Both the position numbers and the translations under genes were made by a program. The notes beneath the pieces are model-generated. The model had not been told where the DNA came from, did no database searches, and saw only the letters and a list, made by a program, of their open reading frames with translations. Shown here piece after piece: positions 21,881 through 29,101 of a stretch of 29,911 bases of DNA; the first letter of the stretch is position 1; each line of letters begins with the position of its first letter. The DNA comes from Darwinimomas sp963643215. Its GTDB lineage: Bacteria; Bacillota; Clostridia; Lachnospirales; Lachnospiraceae. The stretch is from assembly GCA_963643215.1 (NCBI GenBank), contig CAVIJY010000015.1, forward strand, positions 1-29,911. The letters are read 5' to 3'.

Positions 21881-24003
21881 TGGACAGGCTGACCGGATAT
21901 GTGGAAAAAATAGTTTTCCGCAATGAGGAAAATGCATATACAGTTCTTGAGCTGGCCGATGAGAACGGAGATGACTGCACGCTGGTGGGGACATTTCCGG
22001 TAATCAATGAAGGCGATTATATAGAGGCTGAAGGCATGATGAAGCTGCACCCCGTCTACGGAGAGCAGCTTTCTGTTAACAGGTACACTGTGAAGATGCC
22101 GGAGGATGCCGACGGGATACGCAGATATCTTGCCTCGGGTGCCATCAAAGGGATCGGAGAGGCGCTGGCGAAGCGTATCGTGAAAAGATTCGGAGACGAT
22201 ACACTTCGCATCATAGAGGAGGAGCCGGAGCGGCTGGCTCAGATAAAGGGAATCAGCGAGAAGATGGCCATGAGCATCGGCGCTCAGGCCGAGGCCAAGA
22301 AGGACATGCGGGATGCCATGATATTCCTCGGAAGATACGGCATAAGCATGAACCTGGCTCTGAAGATATATAAGCGCTACGATATGGAGCTGTATCGTAT
22401 CATCCGGGAGAATCCGTACAAGCTCGCGGAGGACATAGACGGAGTCGGCTTTAAGATAGCTGATGATATAGCCTGCCATGCTGGAATCAGCACGGATTCA
22501 GGTTTTCGTATAAAAAGCGGCATGCTTTATATTCTGAGTCAGGCATTGAGTGCCGGAGACATGTACCTGCCCGGCGAGGAGCTGTTCTCAAGATGCGCGC
22601 AGCTTCTGGGCGTGGATGTCTGGATGGTCAGCGAATACCTGCAGGATCTTCAGATAGAGCGCAAGGTGTTCGTCAAGTCCGGGAATATCTACAGCGCACA
22701 GGCATACTATATGGAGCTGAGCGTGGCCAGGATGCTGCATGATATCAATCAGGCGGCTGCGATCAGAATCATCACGGGAGGCCCGGGCACAGGCAAGACT
22801 ACAACCATAAAGAATATATTGTCCGAATGCGGACAGAAGGGACTGAAGGCCGTTCTGGCGGCACCTACGGGAAGAGCCGCCAAGCGAATGACTGAGGCCA
22901 CGGCATATGAGGCCTCTACCATACACCGTCTGCTGGAGGTCGCGGGAGCGCCCGGTGACGGGGACAGAGGCGAGTATGCGGCCGCATTCGGCAGAGACGA
23001 GACGAACCCGCTTGAGGCAGATGTGGTGATCATCGACGAGATGAGCATGGTTGACATATACATCATGTACTATCTGCTGAAGGCCGTCGCCGTAGGAACG
23101 CGGCTGGTGCTGGTCGGTGATGTGAATCAGCTTCCGAGCGTGGGACCGGGCAATGTGCTTCGCGATATCATAGATTCGGGATGCTATGATGTGAAAAAGC
23201 TGACAAAGATCTACAGGCAGAGCGAGTCGGGCGATATCATACTCAATGCACATCGTATGATAGACGGAGAGCGGATAGATCTGGACAAGCGCAGCGGGGA
23301 CTTTCTGTTTATCAAAAGAAGCGGAGCCGACGCGATCATCAGTGCGATGCTGACGCTTATTCAGAAAAAGCTCCCTGAGTATGTTCATACGGATCCGTTT
23401 GGCATACAGGTGCTGACTCCCATGAAAAAGGGAGCTCTGGGGACTCAGCGTCTCAATGCCATACTGCAGCAGTACATGAATCCGCCGTCTCCGAGCAAGG
23501 CGGAAAGGGAGATCGCCGAGACCCTGTGGAGGGAAGGCGACAAGGTGATGCAGACAAAGAACAACTACCAGATGCAGTGGCGGACAGAGGGCGCTGCCGG
23601 GTTTGCCGTTGATGAGGGTCTGGGAGTGTTCAACGGAGATATAGGGCGCATCAGGGAGATCAATGCCTATGCGCAGACTGTGACCATAGAGTTCGATGAC
23701 GGCAGAGTGGCGGATTACGGCTTTGATGAGATGTCGGATGTGGAGCTGGCATATGCAGTTACGATACACAAGTCTCAGGGAAGCGAATATCCGGCCGTGG
23801 TGATACCGATGTACTCGGGACCGGAGACTCTGATGACCAGAAATCTGATATATACGGCGATCACGAGAGCAGTCAGCTGCGTATGTCTGGTGGGTCAGCC
23901 GGAGTATTTTGACAGGATGACGGCCAATACACGCGAGCAGCTGAGATACTCGGGGCTTAAGGACAGGATACTGGAGATAGCCGCACCGGAGATCGGCGGC
24001 TGA
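21880..24003 (+). CDS. recD2: RecD-like SF1B DNA helicase RecD2
   Basis: 707 residues, length typical of RecD2. N-terminal OB-like part (LTGYVEKIVFRNEENAYTVLEL), helix-hairpin-helix region (GIGEALAKRIVKRFG, LAQIKGISEKMAMSI), then helicase motifs: I GGPGTGKTTT (300-309), II VVIIDEMSMVD, III LVLVGDVNQLPSVGPGNVLRD, motif V/VI region YAVTIHKSQGSEYPAV and IYTAITRAV. RecD2 unwinds DNA 5'-3' and acts outside a RecBCD complex, in repair and fork maintenance. It overlaps mreB by one base, so the two are co-translated, a positional pairing with no obvious functional link. Confidence 0.95.
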   Translation: MDRLTGYVEKIVFRNEENAYTVLELADENGDDCTLVGTFPVINEGDYIEAEGMMKLHPVYGEQLSVNRYTVKMPEDADGIRRYLASGAIKGIGEALAKRIVKRFGDDTLRIIEEEPERLAQIKGISEKMAMSIGAQAEAKKDMRDAMIFLGRYGISMNLALKIYKRYDMELYRIIRENPYKLAEDIDGVGFKIADDIACHAGISTDSGFRIKSGMLYILSQALSAGDMYLPGEELFSRCAQLLGVDVWMVSEYLQDLQIERKVFVKSGNIYSAQAYYMELSVARMLHDINQAAAIRIITGGPGTGKTTTIKNILSECGQKGLKAVLAAPTGRAAKRMTEATAYEASTIHRLLEVAGAPGDGDRGEYAAAFGRDETNPLEADVVIIDEMSMVDIYIMYYLLKAVAVGTRLVLVGDVNQLPSVGPGNVLRDIIDSGCYDVKKLTKIYRQSESGDIILNAHRMIDGERIDLDKRSGDFLFIKRSGADAIISAMLTLIQKKLPEYVHTDPFGIQVLTPMKKGALGTQRLNAILQQYMNPPSPSKAEREIAETLWREGDKVMQTKNNYQMQWRTEGAAGFAVDEGLGVFNGDIGRIREINAYAQTVTIEFDDGRVADYGFDEMSDVELAYAVTIHKSQGSEYPAVVIPMYSGPETLMTRNLIYTAITRAVSCVCLVGQPEYFDRMTANTREQLRYSGLKDRILEIAAPEIGG

Positions 24004-24016
24004 CGGATGCGCATAA

Positions 24017-24050
24017 CGGCATGGGGCATATAAAGCGAGGGTACATGCCG
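24017..24050 (+). promoter_or_regulatory. Hairpin between recD2 and the aldo/keto reductase gene
   Basis: CGGCATG (24017-24023) pairs perfectly with CATGCCG (24044-24050) around a 20-base loop. No T-run follows. It sits 37 bases upstream of the reductase ATG, too weak a structure to call a terminator; it may be incidental. Confidence 0.3.
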
Positions 24051-24087
24051 CAGTGAGAGGAGTATTTTAAGAGGAGGGCACGGGAGT

Positions 24088-25128
24088 ATGAAGACAGTGA
24101 CGCTTGGATCAACAGGAATCAGTGTACCGCAGAACGGCTTCGGAGCATTGCCGGTGCAGAGAGTAGGCATGGACGGCGCGGTAGCACTGCTGCGAAGAGC
24201 CTATGAAGGAGGCATGAGATTCTTTGATACAGCCAGAGCCTACAGTGACAGTGAAGAGAAACTGGGAGCTGCATTCGGCGACGGATGGCTGAAGCGTGAG
24301 GATGTGATCATCGCAACCAAGACGCATGCGTCAACGCCGGAGGGCTTCAGGTCTGATCTGGAGACCTCACTCAGGCTGCTGAAGACGGACTATATCGATA
24401 TCTACCAGTTCCATCAGGTGACAGCATGCTGGAAGCCGGGAGACGGGACGGGGATGTACGAGTGTATGCTCGAGGCCAAGAAGCAGGGCAAGATCCGCCA
24501 TATCGGGGCTACATCTCATATGCTTGCGGTAGCAAGGGAGATAGTGGAGAGCGGGCTCTATGAGACGCTGCAGTTTCCGTTCAGCTATCTGGCAAGCGAT
24601 CAGGAGGTAGAGCTTGTAAAAAGCTGCAACGCGCATGATGTGGGCTTTATATGCATGAAGGGACTGGCAGGCGGACTCATCACGAACTCAAGAGCTGCCA
24701 TGGCATACGCGGCACAGTTTGACGGACTCGTTCCCATCTGGGGTATACAGCGGGAGAGTGAGCTTGACGAGTGGCTCAGCTACATGCATGAGACGCCTGA
24801 GATGAACGATGAGATAAGAGAGTTCATCAAGTCAGAGCAGGGAGAGCTGGCGGGAGAGTTCTGCCGCGGCTGCGGGTACTGCATGCCGTGCACAGTGGAT
24901 ATCGAGATAAATACATGCAATCGCATGTCACTGATGCTTCGCCGGTCTCCGTCGGCGAACTATCTGAGCGAAAAGTGGCAGAAAGAGATGGCGAAGATAG
25001 ATGACTGTGTAGAGTGCAGACTGTGTACACAGAAATGCCCGTACGAGCTGGATATACCCAATCTGCTTAAAAAGAATCTTGAGGACTACAGGGCAGTGCT
25101 TGCCGGAACAGTAAAGGTAAATGTGTGA
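24088..25128 (+). CDS. Aldo/keto reductase with C-terminal iron-sulfur cluster domain
   Basis: 346 residues. A TIM-barrel aldo/keto reductase at ~1-250: catalytic tetrad visible in FFDTARAYSDSE (Asp, Tyr), VIIATKTHAS (Lys) and IYQFHQV (His); NADPH-pocket end GIQRESELDE. A C-terminal segment has two Cys groups: Cys259-262-265-268 (CRGCGYCMPC) and Cys307-310-313 plus Cys317 (CVECRLCTQKCPYELDIP), a ferredoxin-like 4Fe-4S arrangement. This fusion is common in anaerobes and suggests electron transfer to or from ferredoxin; substrate unknown. Cytosolic. GGAGG lies ten bases before the ATG. Confidence 0.9.
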   Translation: MKTVTLGSTGISVPQNGFGALPVQRVGMDGAVALLRRAYEGGMRFFDTARAYSDSEEKLGAAFGDGWLKREDVIIATKTHASTPEGFRSDLETSLRLLKTDYIDIYQFHQVTACWKPGDGTGMYECMLEAKKQGKIRHIGATSHMLAVAREIVESGLYETLQFPFSYLASDQEVELVKSCNAHDVGFICMKGLAGGLITNSRAAMAYAAQFDGLVPIWGIQRESELDEWLSYMHETPEMNDEIREFIKSEQGELAGEFCRGCGYCMPCTVDIEINTCNRMSLMLRRSPSANYLSEKWQKEMAKIDDCVECRLCTQKCPYELDIPNLLKKNLEDYRAVLAGTVKVNV

Positions 25129-25154
25129 GGGATTACGGATTATTCGAATAGCGT

Positions 25155-26027
25155 GTGAATAAAAAGAATATAGAGCGCGCGGCGGGCTGCATATCCGCCG
25201 CATACAAGATCTTCATAGACTCCATCTATCCGAGGCGATGTCCTGTCTGCGACGAGGCATTGCCCTGGAGGGGGAGTCTTTTGTCTGAAAGCCCGCGGGA
25301 TGTGTCGGCATTGAATGGCGCGGACTGTGCCGGCGCAGCGCAGCTGATCTGTCCGGAGTGCATGGACAGACTGAGCTTTGTGAAGCCTCCGGTATGTGAA
25401 AAATGCGGCAAGCAGGTGCTTGTGGCATCGCAGCGGCTGTGCACAGACTGCACGGAGCATCCCAGAAGCTATGAGAGAGGCGTATGTCTGCTCAATTACG
25501 AAGAGCACGCGCGTGAGAGCATGGTCAGGATAAAGTATAAAAGGCGCGGCGAATACATGCGCTTTTACGGGCGGATGATGGCACAGCGTCTGGAAGGCTC
25601 TATCCGTGAGATGAATCCGCAGTGCATCATACCGGTACCCGTGCATCCGGAAAGATATCTGGAGCGGGGCTACAATCAGGCGGTGCTGCTGGCTGACGAG
25701 CTCGGAAGAATGCTGAGCATTCCTGTCAGGAAGGATATACTGGTGCGCATAAGAAATACGGCTGTACAAAAGGATCTGGGGCCTGAGGAAAGGCTGAAGA
25801 ATCTGAGCGAGGCCTTCGGCGTGCTGTATGATGATACGGATGCAGCCGCCGCAGACCCCTCTTCAGATACCGCTCCGGCCGGGCGCGTCATACCGTATGA
25901 CAGGGTTCTGCTGGTTGATGATATCTATACCACAGGCTCTACTATAGAGGCATGTACACGCGTTCTCATGACAGCAGGTGTGAGGCAGGTCTACTTCGCC
26001 GCAATCTGCACGGGAAGCGACAGGTGA
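25155..26027 (+). CDS. comF: ComF-family phosphoribosyltransferase-like protein
   Basis: 290 residues from GTG 25155, slightly longer than usual ComF (~230) because of insertions in the N-terminal zinc region (residues ~45-65) and before the PRPP loop (DAAAADPSSDTAPAG). Two zinc-binding pairs CPVC (29-32) and CPEC, then CEKCGKQ and CTDC. The conserved SLLNYEEHARESMVRIKYKRR-like stretch and RGYNQAVLLADEL follow. The PRPP-binding loop is VLLVDDIYTTGST (~252-264). ComF supports DNA uptake in competent Bacillota and in many species is a lone gene with repair or recombination links, which fits the nearby recD2. No ribosome binding site of note before the GTG. Confidence 0.9.
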   Translation: MNKKNIERAAGCISAAYKIFIDSIYPRRCPVCDEALPWRGSLLSESPRDVSALNGADCAGAAQLICPECMDRLSFVKPPVCEKCGKQVLVASQRLCTDCTEHPRSYERGVCLLNYEEHARESMVRIKYKRRGEYMRFYGRMMAQRLEGSIREMNPQCIIPVPVHPERYLERGYNQAVLLADELGRMLSIPVRKDILVRIRNTAVQKDLGPEERLKNLSEAFGVLYDDTDAAAADPSSDTAPAGRVIPYDRVLLVDDIYTTGSTIEACTRVLMTAGVRQVYFAAICTGSDR

Positions 26028-26053
26028 GAAAACTGATTGAAATCATTGGAACA

Positions 26054-26082
26054 TTGACAATATGTCTGATACAACATATTAT
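26054..26082 (+). promoter_or_regulatory. Consensus promoter of the toxin-antitoxin cassette with overlapping inverted-repeat operator
   Basis: -35 TTGACA (26054-26059), 17-base spacer, -10 TATTAT (26077-26082). A 7-bp inverted repeat AATATGT-N8-ACATATT (26059-26065 and 26074-26080) spans the spacer, a position typical for autorepression by an XRE-type antitoxin. Predicted transcription start near 26089. Confidence 0.7.
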
Positions 26083-26103
26083 ATTTGAGGAGAGAGTATC
26101 TTG

Positions 26104-26461
26104 ATGTACGAAATTGTCTTATACGATACAGAGGATGGACGATGCCCTGTGAAGGAGATGCTGGATTCTCTGGAGCCTAAGCTTCTTGCGAAAACATTGA
26201 GAACTATTGACCTGCTTGAGCAAAATGGGCCATTGCTGAGGGAACCATACTCTAAGCCGCTTGAGAACGGAATATTTGAACTTCGAACCAGACAGGGATC
26301 AGATATAACGAGGGTGATGTATTTTTTTTGTTGTAGGAAGAAAAGCAGTATTGACAAACGGATTTGTTAAAAAGTCTCAGAAAACGCCAAAGGCAGATAT
26401 AGAGCTGGCAAGAAAATATAAGACAGACTATGAAAGGAGGCACAGCGATGAGCAGCTATAG
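26104..26461 (+). pseudogene. HigB/Gp49-like (RelE superfamily) toxin, frameshifted at a T8 run
   Basis: Residues 1-75 match phage-derived Gp49-like HigB toxins (MYEIVLYDTEDGRCPVKEMLDSL, then PYSKPLENGIFELRTRQGSDITRVMYFF). At 26322-26329 a run of eight T puts the frame into CCRKKSSIDKRIC and a stop at 26370. Reading with seven T, the sequence continues with the family ending: VVGRKAVLTNGFVKKSQKT, then PKADIELARKYK, to a TAG at 26459-26461, giving 118 residues. So the gene is complete but for one base. Causes: sequencing error, true inactivation, phase variation, or slippage at the homopolymer. The intended end overlaps the antitoxin by 14 bases. ATG 26104 is preferred; TTG 26101 is an alternative. 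The cassette is AT-richer than neighbours, suggesting transfer. Confidence 0.82.
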
Positions 26462-26738
26462 AGATTATAAAAAGGCAGCACTGCAGGATCCGGCGGTCAA
26501 GTCAGAATATGATGCACTGCAGCCGGAGTATGACATCATTCAGGCGATGATTGAAGCCAGAACACAGCAGAACATGACACAGAAGGAATTGTCAAGCAGA
26601 ACCGGGATCACACAGGCTGATATAAGCCGAATCGAGAACGGGACAAGAAATCCCAGTCTTAATATGGTGAAAAAGCTGGCGCAGGGACTGGGAATGCAGC
26701 TGAAGCTGGAGTTTATTCCTTACCGGACACATGGTTGA
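26448..26738 (+). CDS. XRE-family antitoxin (HigA-like)
   Basis: 96 residues from ATG 26448, where AAAGGAGG precedes by seven bases; an ATG six codons earlier lies within that ribosome binding site. Residues ~25-85 are a Cro/C1-type helix-turn-helix (MTQKELSSRTGITQADISRIENGTRNPSLNMVKKLAQGLG). The N-terminal region DYKKAALQDPAVKSEYDAL is typical of antitoxins paired with Gp49-like toxins. It binds and neutralises the toxin and represses the shared promoter, probably at the inverted repeat at 26059-26080. It is intact while the toxin frame is not. Confidence 0.88.
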   Translation: MSSYRDYKKAALQDPAVKSEYDALQPEYDIIQAMIEARTQQNMTQKELSSRTGITQADISRIENGTRNPSLNMVKKLAQGLGMQLKLEFIPYRTHG

Positions 26739-26761
26739 TGCGTATGCGAAAAATTAACTGA

Positions 26762-26790
26762 TTGACGCGCTCATATGAGTATGGTATATT
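26762..26790 (+). promoter_or_regulatory. Promoter of the rpmG-secE-nusG operon
   Basis: TTGACG (26762-26767), 17-base spacer, TATATT (26785-26790): close to consensus with ideal spacing. Predicted start near 26797, giving a ~68-base leader that begins with the hairpin at 26807-26830. Confidence 0.65.
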
Positions 26791-26806
26791 ACATGGGCGA
26801 CCGTTT

Positions 26807-26830
26807 TGAGGTCTATTTTTTTCGACCTCA
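26807..26830 (+). promoter_or_regulatory. Leader hairpin upstream of rpmG
   Basis: TGAGGTC (26807-26813) and GACCTCA (26824-26830) form a perfect 7-bp stem around a 10-base T-rich loop, about ten bases from the predicted 5' end. The T-run is inside the loop, so this is not a terminator; a 5' stabilising or regulatory hairpin is possible. Confidence 0.4.
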
Positions 26831-26864
26831 GAAACATGGCAGTAATATTTTGGAGGGCAAGATC

Positions 26865-27026
26865 GTGGCTAACTCAAAGCGTACAAAGGTTACTCTTGCG
26901 TGCACAGAGTGCAAGCAGAGAAATTACGATATCACAAAGGACAAGAAGACTCATCCCGACCGTATGGAGACAAAGAAGTATTGCCGTTTCTGTCAGAGAC
27001 ACACAATGCATAGGGAGACAAAGTAA
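26865..27026 (+). CDS. rpmG: 50S ribosomal protein L33
   Basis: 53 residues from GTG 26865, which has GGAGG eight bases upstream; the open frame extends further 5' to 26775 but that part overlaps the leader hairpin and promoter and has no L33 similarity. L33 signature VTLACTECKQRNYDITKDK, with two zinc-binding pairs CTEC and CRFC (Cys-rich, C+ form), then a basic end HTMHRETK. It binds the 50S subunit near the E site. Zinc-containing L33 is often replaced by a Cys-free paralog under zinc limitation. First gene of the operon; secE starts three bases after its stop codon. Confidence 0.95.
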   Translation: MANSKRTKVTLACTECKQRNYDITKDKKTHPDRMETKKYCRFCQRHTMHRETK

Positions 27027-27028
27027 TA

Positions 27029-27202
27029 ATGGGTGCATTCTTTGAGGGTGTAAAGAGCGAATACAAGAAGATCATATGGCCTACACGCGAGGAGCTGTTC
27101 AAGGAAACTACCGCGGTAGTGGTTATCTCGGTCATCCTTGGTTTTATCATCGCGCTTCTGGACTGGATCATTCAGTTCGGTCTGGGCTTCATCATCAAAT
27201 AA
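27029..27202 (+). CDS. secE: Preprotein translocase subunit SecE
   Basis: 57 residues: a short amphipathic N-terminal helix (FFEGVKSEYKKIIWPTREEL) with the hallmark WPTREEL, then one transmembrane segment (~28-56, VVVISVILGFIIALLDWIIQ). This is the minimal single-span SecE of Gram-positive bacteria, clamping SecY in the translocon. Start ATG is three bases after the rpmG stop; GGAG is about 11 bases upstream. nusG follows 15 bases later, the universal secE-nusG order. Confidence 0.95.
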   Translation: MGAFFEGVKSEYKKIIWPTREELFKETTAVVVISVILGFIIALLDWIIQFGLGFIIK

Positions 27203-27217
27203 TATAACGGGGATAAT

Positions 27218-27763
27218 ATGGCAGAGTCACAGGGACTTTGGTATGTTGCGCATACCTATTCCGGCTATGAGAATAAAGTAAAAGTCGATATAGAAAAGAC
27301 CATCGAGAACCGTCATATGGAAGACCAGATCTTTGAGGTTTCGGTTCCCCTGATGAAGGTGGTAGAGGTCAAAAACGGCGTAGAGCGGACAGTCGATAAA
27401 AAGATGTTCCCCGGATACGTTTTCATCCGCATGATCAACAACTCGGACACATGGTATGTGGTCAGAAACACGCGAGGCGTGACAGGATTTGTAGGACCGG
27501 GCAGAGAGCCGAGCCCGCTGACACCCGAGGAGATGGTGGCGATGGGATTCGGCGTTCCGGAGGGAACAGTACTTCACGAGAAGAGAGTGCTCATAGATTT
27601 CGCGGTAGGCGATTCAGTGCGCGTCACCACAGGTGCATGGAAAGATACCGTGGGTATCGTCAAGTCCATCAATGAGAACAAGAAGACAGTAGCGATCAAT
27701 GTGGATCTCTTCGGACGCGAGACGAGCGTGGAGCTGGGCTTCGGAGATGTAAAGAAGCTCTGA
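27218..27763 (+). CDS. nusG: Transcription termination/antitermination protein NusG
   Basis: 181 residues. N-terminal NGN domain (~5-115: WYVAHTYSGYENKVKVDIEK, MFPGYVFIRM, WYVVRNTRGVTGFVG) and C-terminal KOW domain (~125-178: VGDSVRVTTGAWKDTVGIVKSINENKK). Bridges RNA polymerase to Rho, to S10/ribosome or to antitermination complexes; in Firmicutes NGN also promotes sequence-specific pausing. CGGGG lies before the ATG. Followed by a 183-base leader region before rplK. Confidence 0.96.
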   Translation: MAESQGLWYVAHTYSGYENKVKVDIEKTIENRHMEDQIFEVSVPLMKVVEVKNGVERTVDKKMFPGYVFIRMINNSDTWYVVRNTRGVTGFVGPGREPSPLTPEEMVAMGFGVPEGTVLHEKRVLIDFAVGDSVRVTTGAWKDTVGIVKSINENKKTVAINVDLFGRETSVELGFGDVKKL

Positions 27764-27899
27764 CAGCTATGCTTCGGGACAGGATATCTGAAAGCACCCG
27801 GGCACATCACTGCATCACTACGGGAACACATCACTATGATAGTAGCGCCGCATGACGGCGAAGCTATACGGGAACCGTATCAGGATCCCGAACCATAAA

Positions 27900-27933
27900 A
27901 GTGGGAGGGTGCGCATGCATCCGCCATCAACCA
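27900..27933 (+). promoter_or_regulatory. rplK leader, probable ribosomal protein L1 binding site
   Basis: GTGG (27900-27903) pairs with CCAC (27930-27933), enclosing GGGTGC-GCAT-GCATCC (27906-27921) with an asymmetric internal loop (CCGCCATCAA-type 3' side). The GTGGGAGG...CCGC...ACCAC arrangement is the one seen before L11 operons in Clostridia and mimics the L1 site of 23S rRNA. It ends just before the AGGAGG ribosome binding site, as needed for translational repression by L1. Confidence 0.65.
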
Positions 27934-27946
27934 CAGGAGGCAAGAT

Positions 27947-28372
27947 ATGGCAAAGAAAGTCACAGGTTACATCAAATTGCAGATTCCTGCAGGCAAGGCA
28001 ACCCCGGCTCCCCCGGTAGGTCCGGCACTTGGTCAGCACGGAGTCAACATCGTTGAATTCACAAAGCAGTTCAACGCGAGAACAGCGGATCAGGGTGATC
28101 TGATCATCCCCGTTGTCATCACTGTTTATGCAGACAGAAGCTTCACATTCATCACCAAGACTCCCCCGGCAGCCGTTCTGATCAAGAAGGCATGCAACAT
28201 AAAGAGCGGTTCGGGTGTTCCGAACAAGACGAAGGTTGCCGAGCTCAGCAAGGAGGATCTCAGAAAGATCGCCGAGACCAAGATGAAGGATCTCAATGCC
28301 GCCACTATCGAGGCAGCAATGAGCATGATCGCCGGAACAGCTCGTTCCATGGGCGTTACAATAGCTGAGTGA
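27947..28372 (+). CDS. rplK: 50S ribosomal protein L11
   Basis: 141 residues, exact usual length. N-terminal domain with IKLQIPAGKATPAPPVGPALGQHG (thiostrepton/GTPase-center contacts) and C-terminal rRNA-binding domain (KTPPAAVLIKKA, GTARSMGV). AGGAGG lies seven bases before the ATG. Preceded by the L1-type leader; rplA follows 14 bases after the stop. Confidence 0.98.
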   Translation: MAKKVTGYIKLQIPAGKATPAPPVGPALGQHGVNIVEFTKQFNARTADQGDLIIPVVITVYADRSFTFITKTPPAAVLIKKACNIKSGSGVPNKTKVAELSKEDLRKIAETKMKDLNAATIEAAMSMIAGTARSMGVTIAE

Positions 28373-28386
28373 TTGGAGGGGACACG

Positions 28387-29079
28387 ATGAAACACGGAAA
28401 GAGATATACAGAAGCATACAAGAAGTATGACCGCGCAACATTATACGAGGCTCCGCAGGCTATTGCAGCAGCTAAGGAGATGGCTTCGGCAAAGTTCGAT
28501 GAGACAATGGAGCTTCACCTTCGTACAGGCTGCGACGGACGCCATGCAGAGCAGCAGATCAGAGGTTCTGTTGTTCTTCCTCACGGAACAGGCAAAAAGG
28601 TGCGCATCCTTGTATTTGCGAAGGGCAACAAGGTTGACGAGGCACAGGCTGCAGGCGCGGATTTTGTCGGAGGCGAGGAGCTGATTCCGAGGATCCAGAA
28701 CGACGGATGGTTTGATTTCGATGTAGTTGTGGCAACTCCCGATATGATGGGCGTTGTAGGACGCCTCGGTAGAGTGCTCGGACCTAAGGGCCTCATGCCG
28801 AACCCGAAGACCGGAACAGTTACCATGGATGTCGCAAAGGCTATCCAGGAGATCAAGGCAGGTAAGGTTGAGTACAGACTCGACAAGGCCAACATCATCC
28901 ATGTAGCCTTCGGCAAGGCTTCCTTCTCACAGGAGCAGCTTGAGGGCAACTACAATGCCATCATGGATGCTATCCTTAAGGCAAGACCGTCAGCGCTCAA
29001 GGGAACATTTATCAAGAATGCAGTTATTGCATCAACCATGGGCCCGGGCGTCAAGCTGAACACAGCAAAGATGGTTTAA
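28387..29079 (+). CDS. rplA: 50S ribosomal protein L1
   Basis: 230 residues from ATG 28387, with GGAGG seven bases upstream; a GTG at 28369 overlapping the rplK stop lies upstream of that site and is rejected. Hallmarks: KFDETMELHLRTGCD, VVLPHGTGKKVRILVFAKG, ATPDMMGVVGRLGRVLGPKG, MPNPKTGTVT. Forms the L1 stalk that moves deacylated tRNA from the E site and, by analogy with other bacteria, represses its own operon by binding the rplK leader. Confidence 0.98.
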   Translation: MKHGKRYTEAYKKYDRATLYEAPQAIAAAKEMASAKFDETMELHLRTGCDGRHAEQQIRGSVVLPHGTGKKVRILVFAKGNKVDEAQAAGADFVGGEELIPRIQNDGWFDFDVVVATPDMMGVVGRLGRVLGPKGLMPNPKTGTVTMDVAKAIQEIKAGKVEYRLDKANIIHVAFGKASFSQEQLEGNYNAIMDAILKARPSALKGTFIKNAVIASTMGPGVKLNTAKMV

Positions 29080-29101
29080 GATTTAAATACAGAGTGTAAA
29101 A

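Noticed and set aside
20885..21994. A 369-codon minus-strand open frame opposite mreB
   Set aside because: It runs antiparallel to a canonical mreB and across its junction with recD2, with a composition typical of antisense frames (Arg, His, Tyr, Ser rich) and no domain.
1268..22180. Other GCGAAGC heptamers, e.g. inside the HtrA-like and recD2 genes
   Set aside because: They lie in coding sequence without flanking inverted repeats and are about as frequent as expected by chance; only the clustered intergenic ones with extended stems were kept.
22588..23769. A 393-codon minus-strand open frame opposite recD2
   Set aside because: Same reasoning: complete helicase motifs on the plus strand, no support for the opposite one.
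24017..24050. Intrinsic terminator after recD2
   Set aside because: The stem is 7 bp with a 20-base loop and no T-run; listed only as a weak hairpin.
26322..26329. Programmed ribosomal frameshift signal at the toxin T8 run
   Set aside because: The needed shift is +1 (or -2), and no downstream pseudoknot, rare codon or stop-codon context of known +1 sites was seen, so ribosomal recoding was not claimed. Homopolymer slippage or error is simpler.
26775..26864. N-terminal extension of L33 beginning at an ATG at 26775
   Set aside because: It overlaps the -10 box and leader hairpin and would make a protein 30 residues longer than any L33; the GTG with GGAGG eight bases upstream gives the standard protein.
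26739..27217. A tRNA-Trp gene, often found near rpmG-secE-nusG
   Set aside because: No cloverleaf or GGTTCGAATCC-type T-arm was found in the gaps of this operon.
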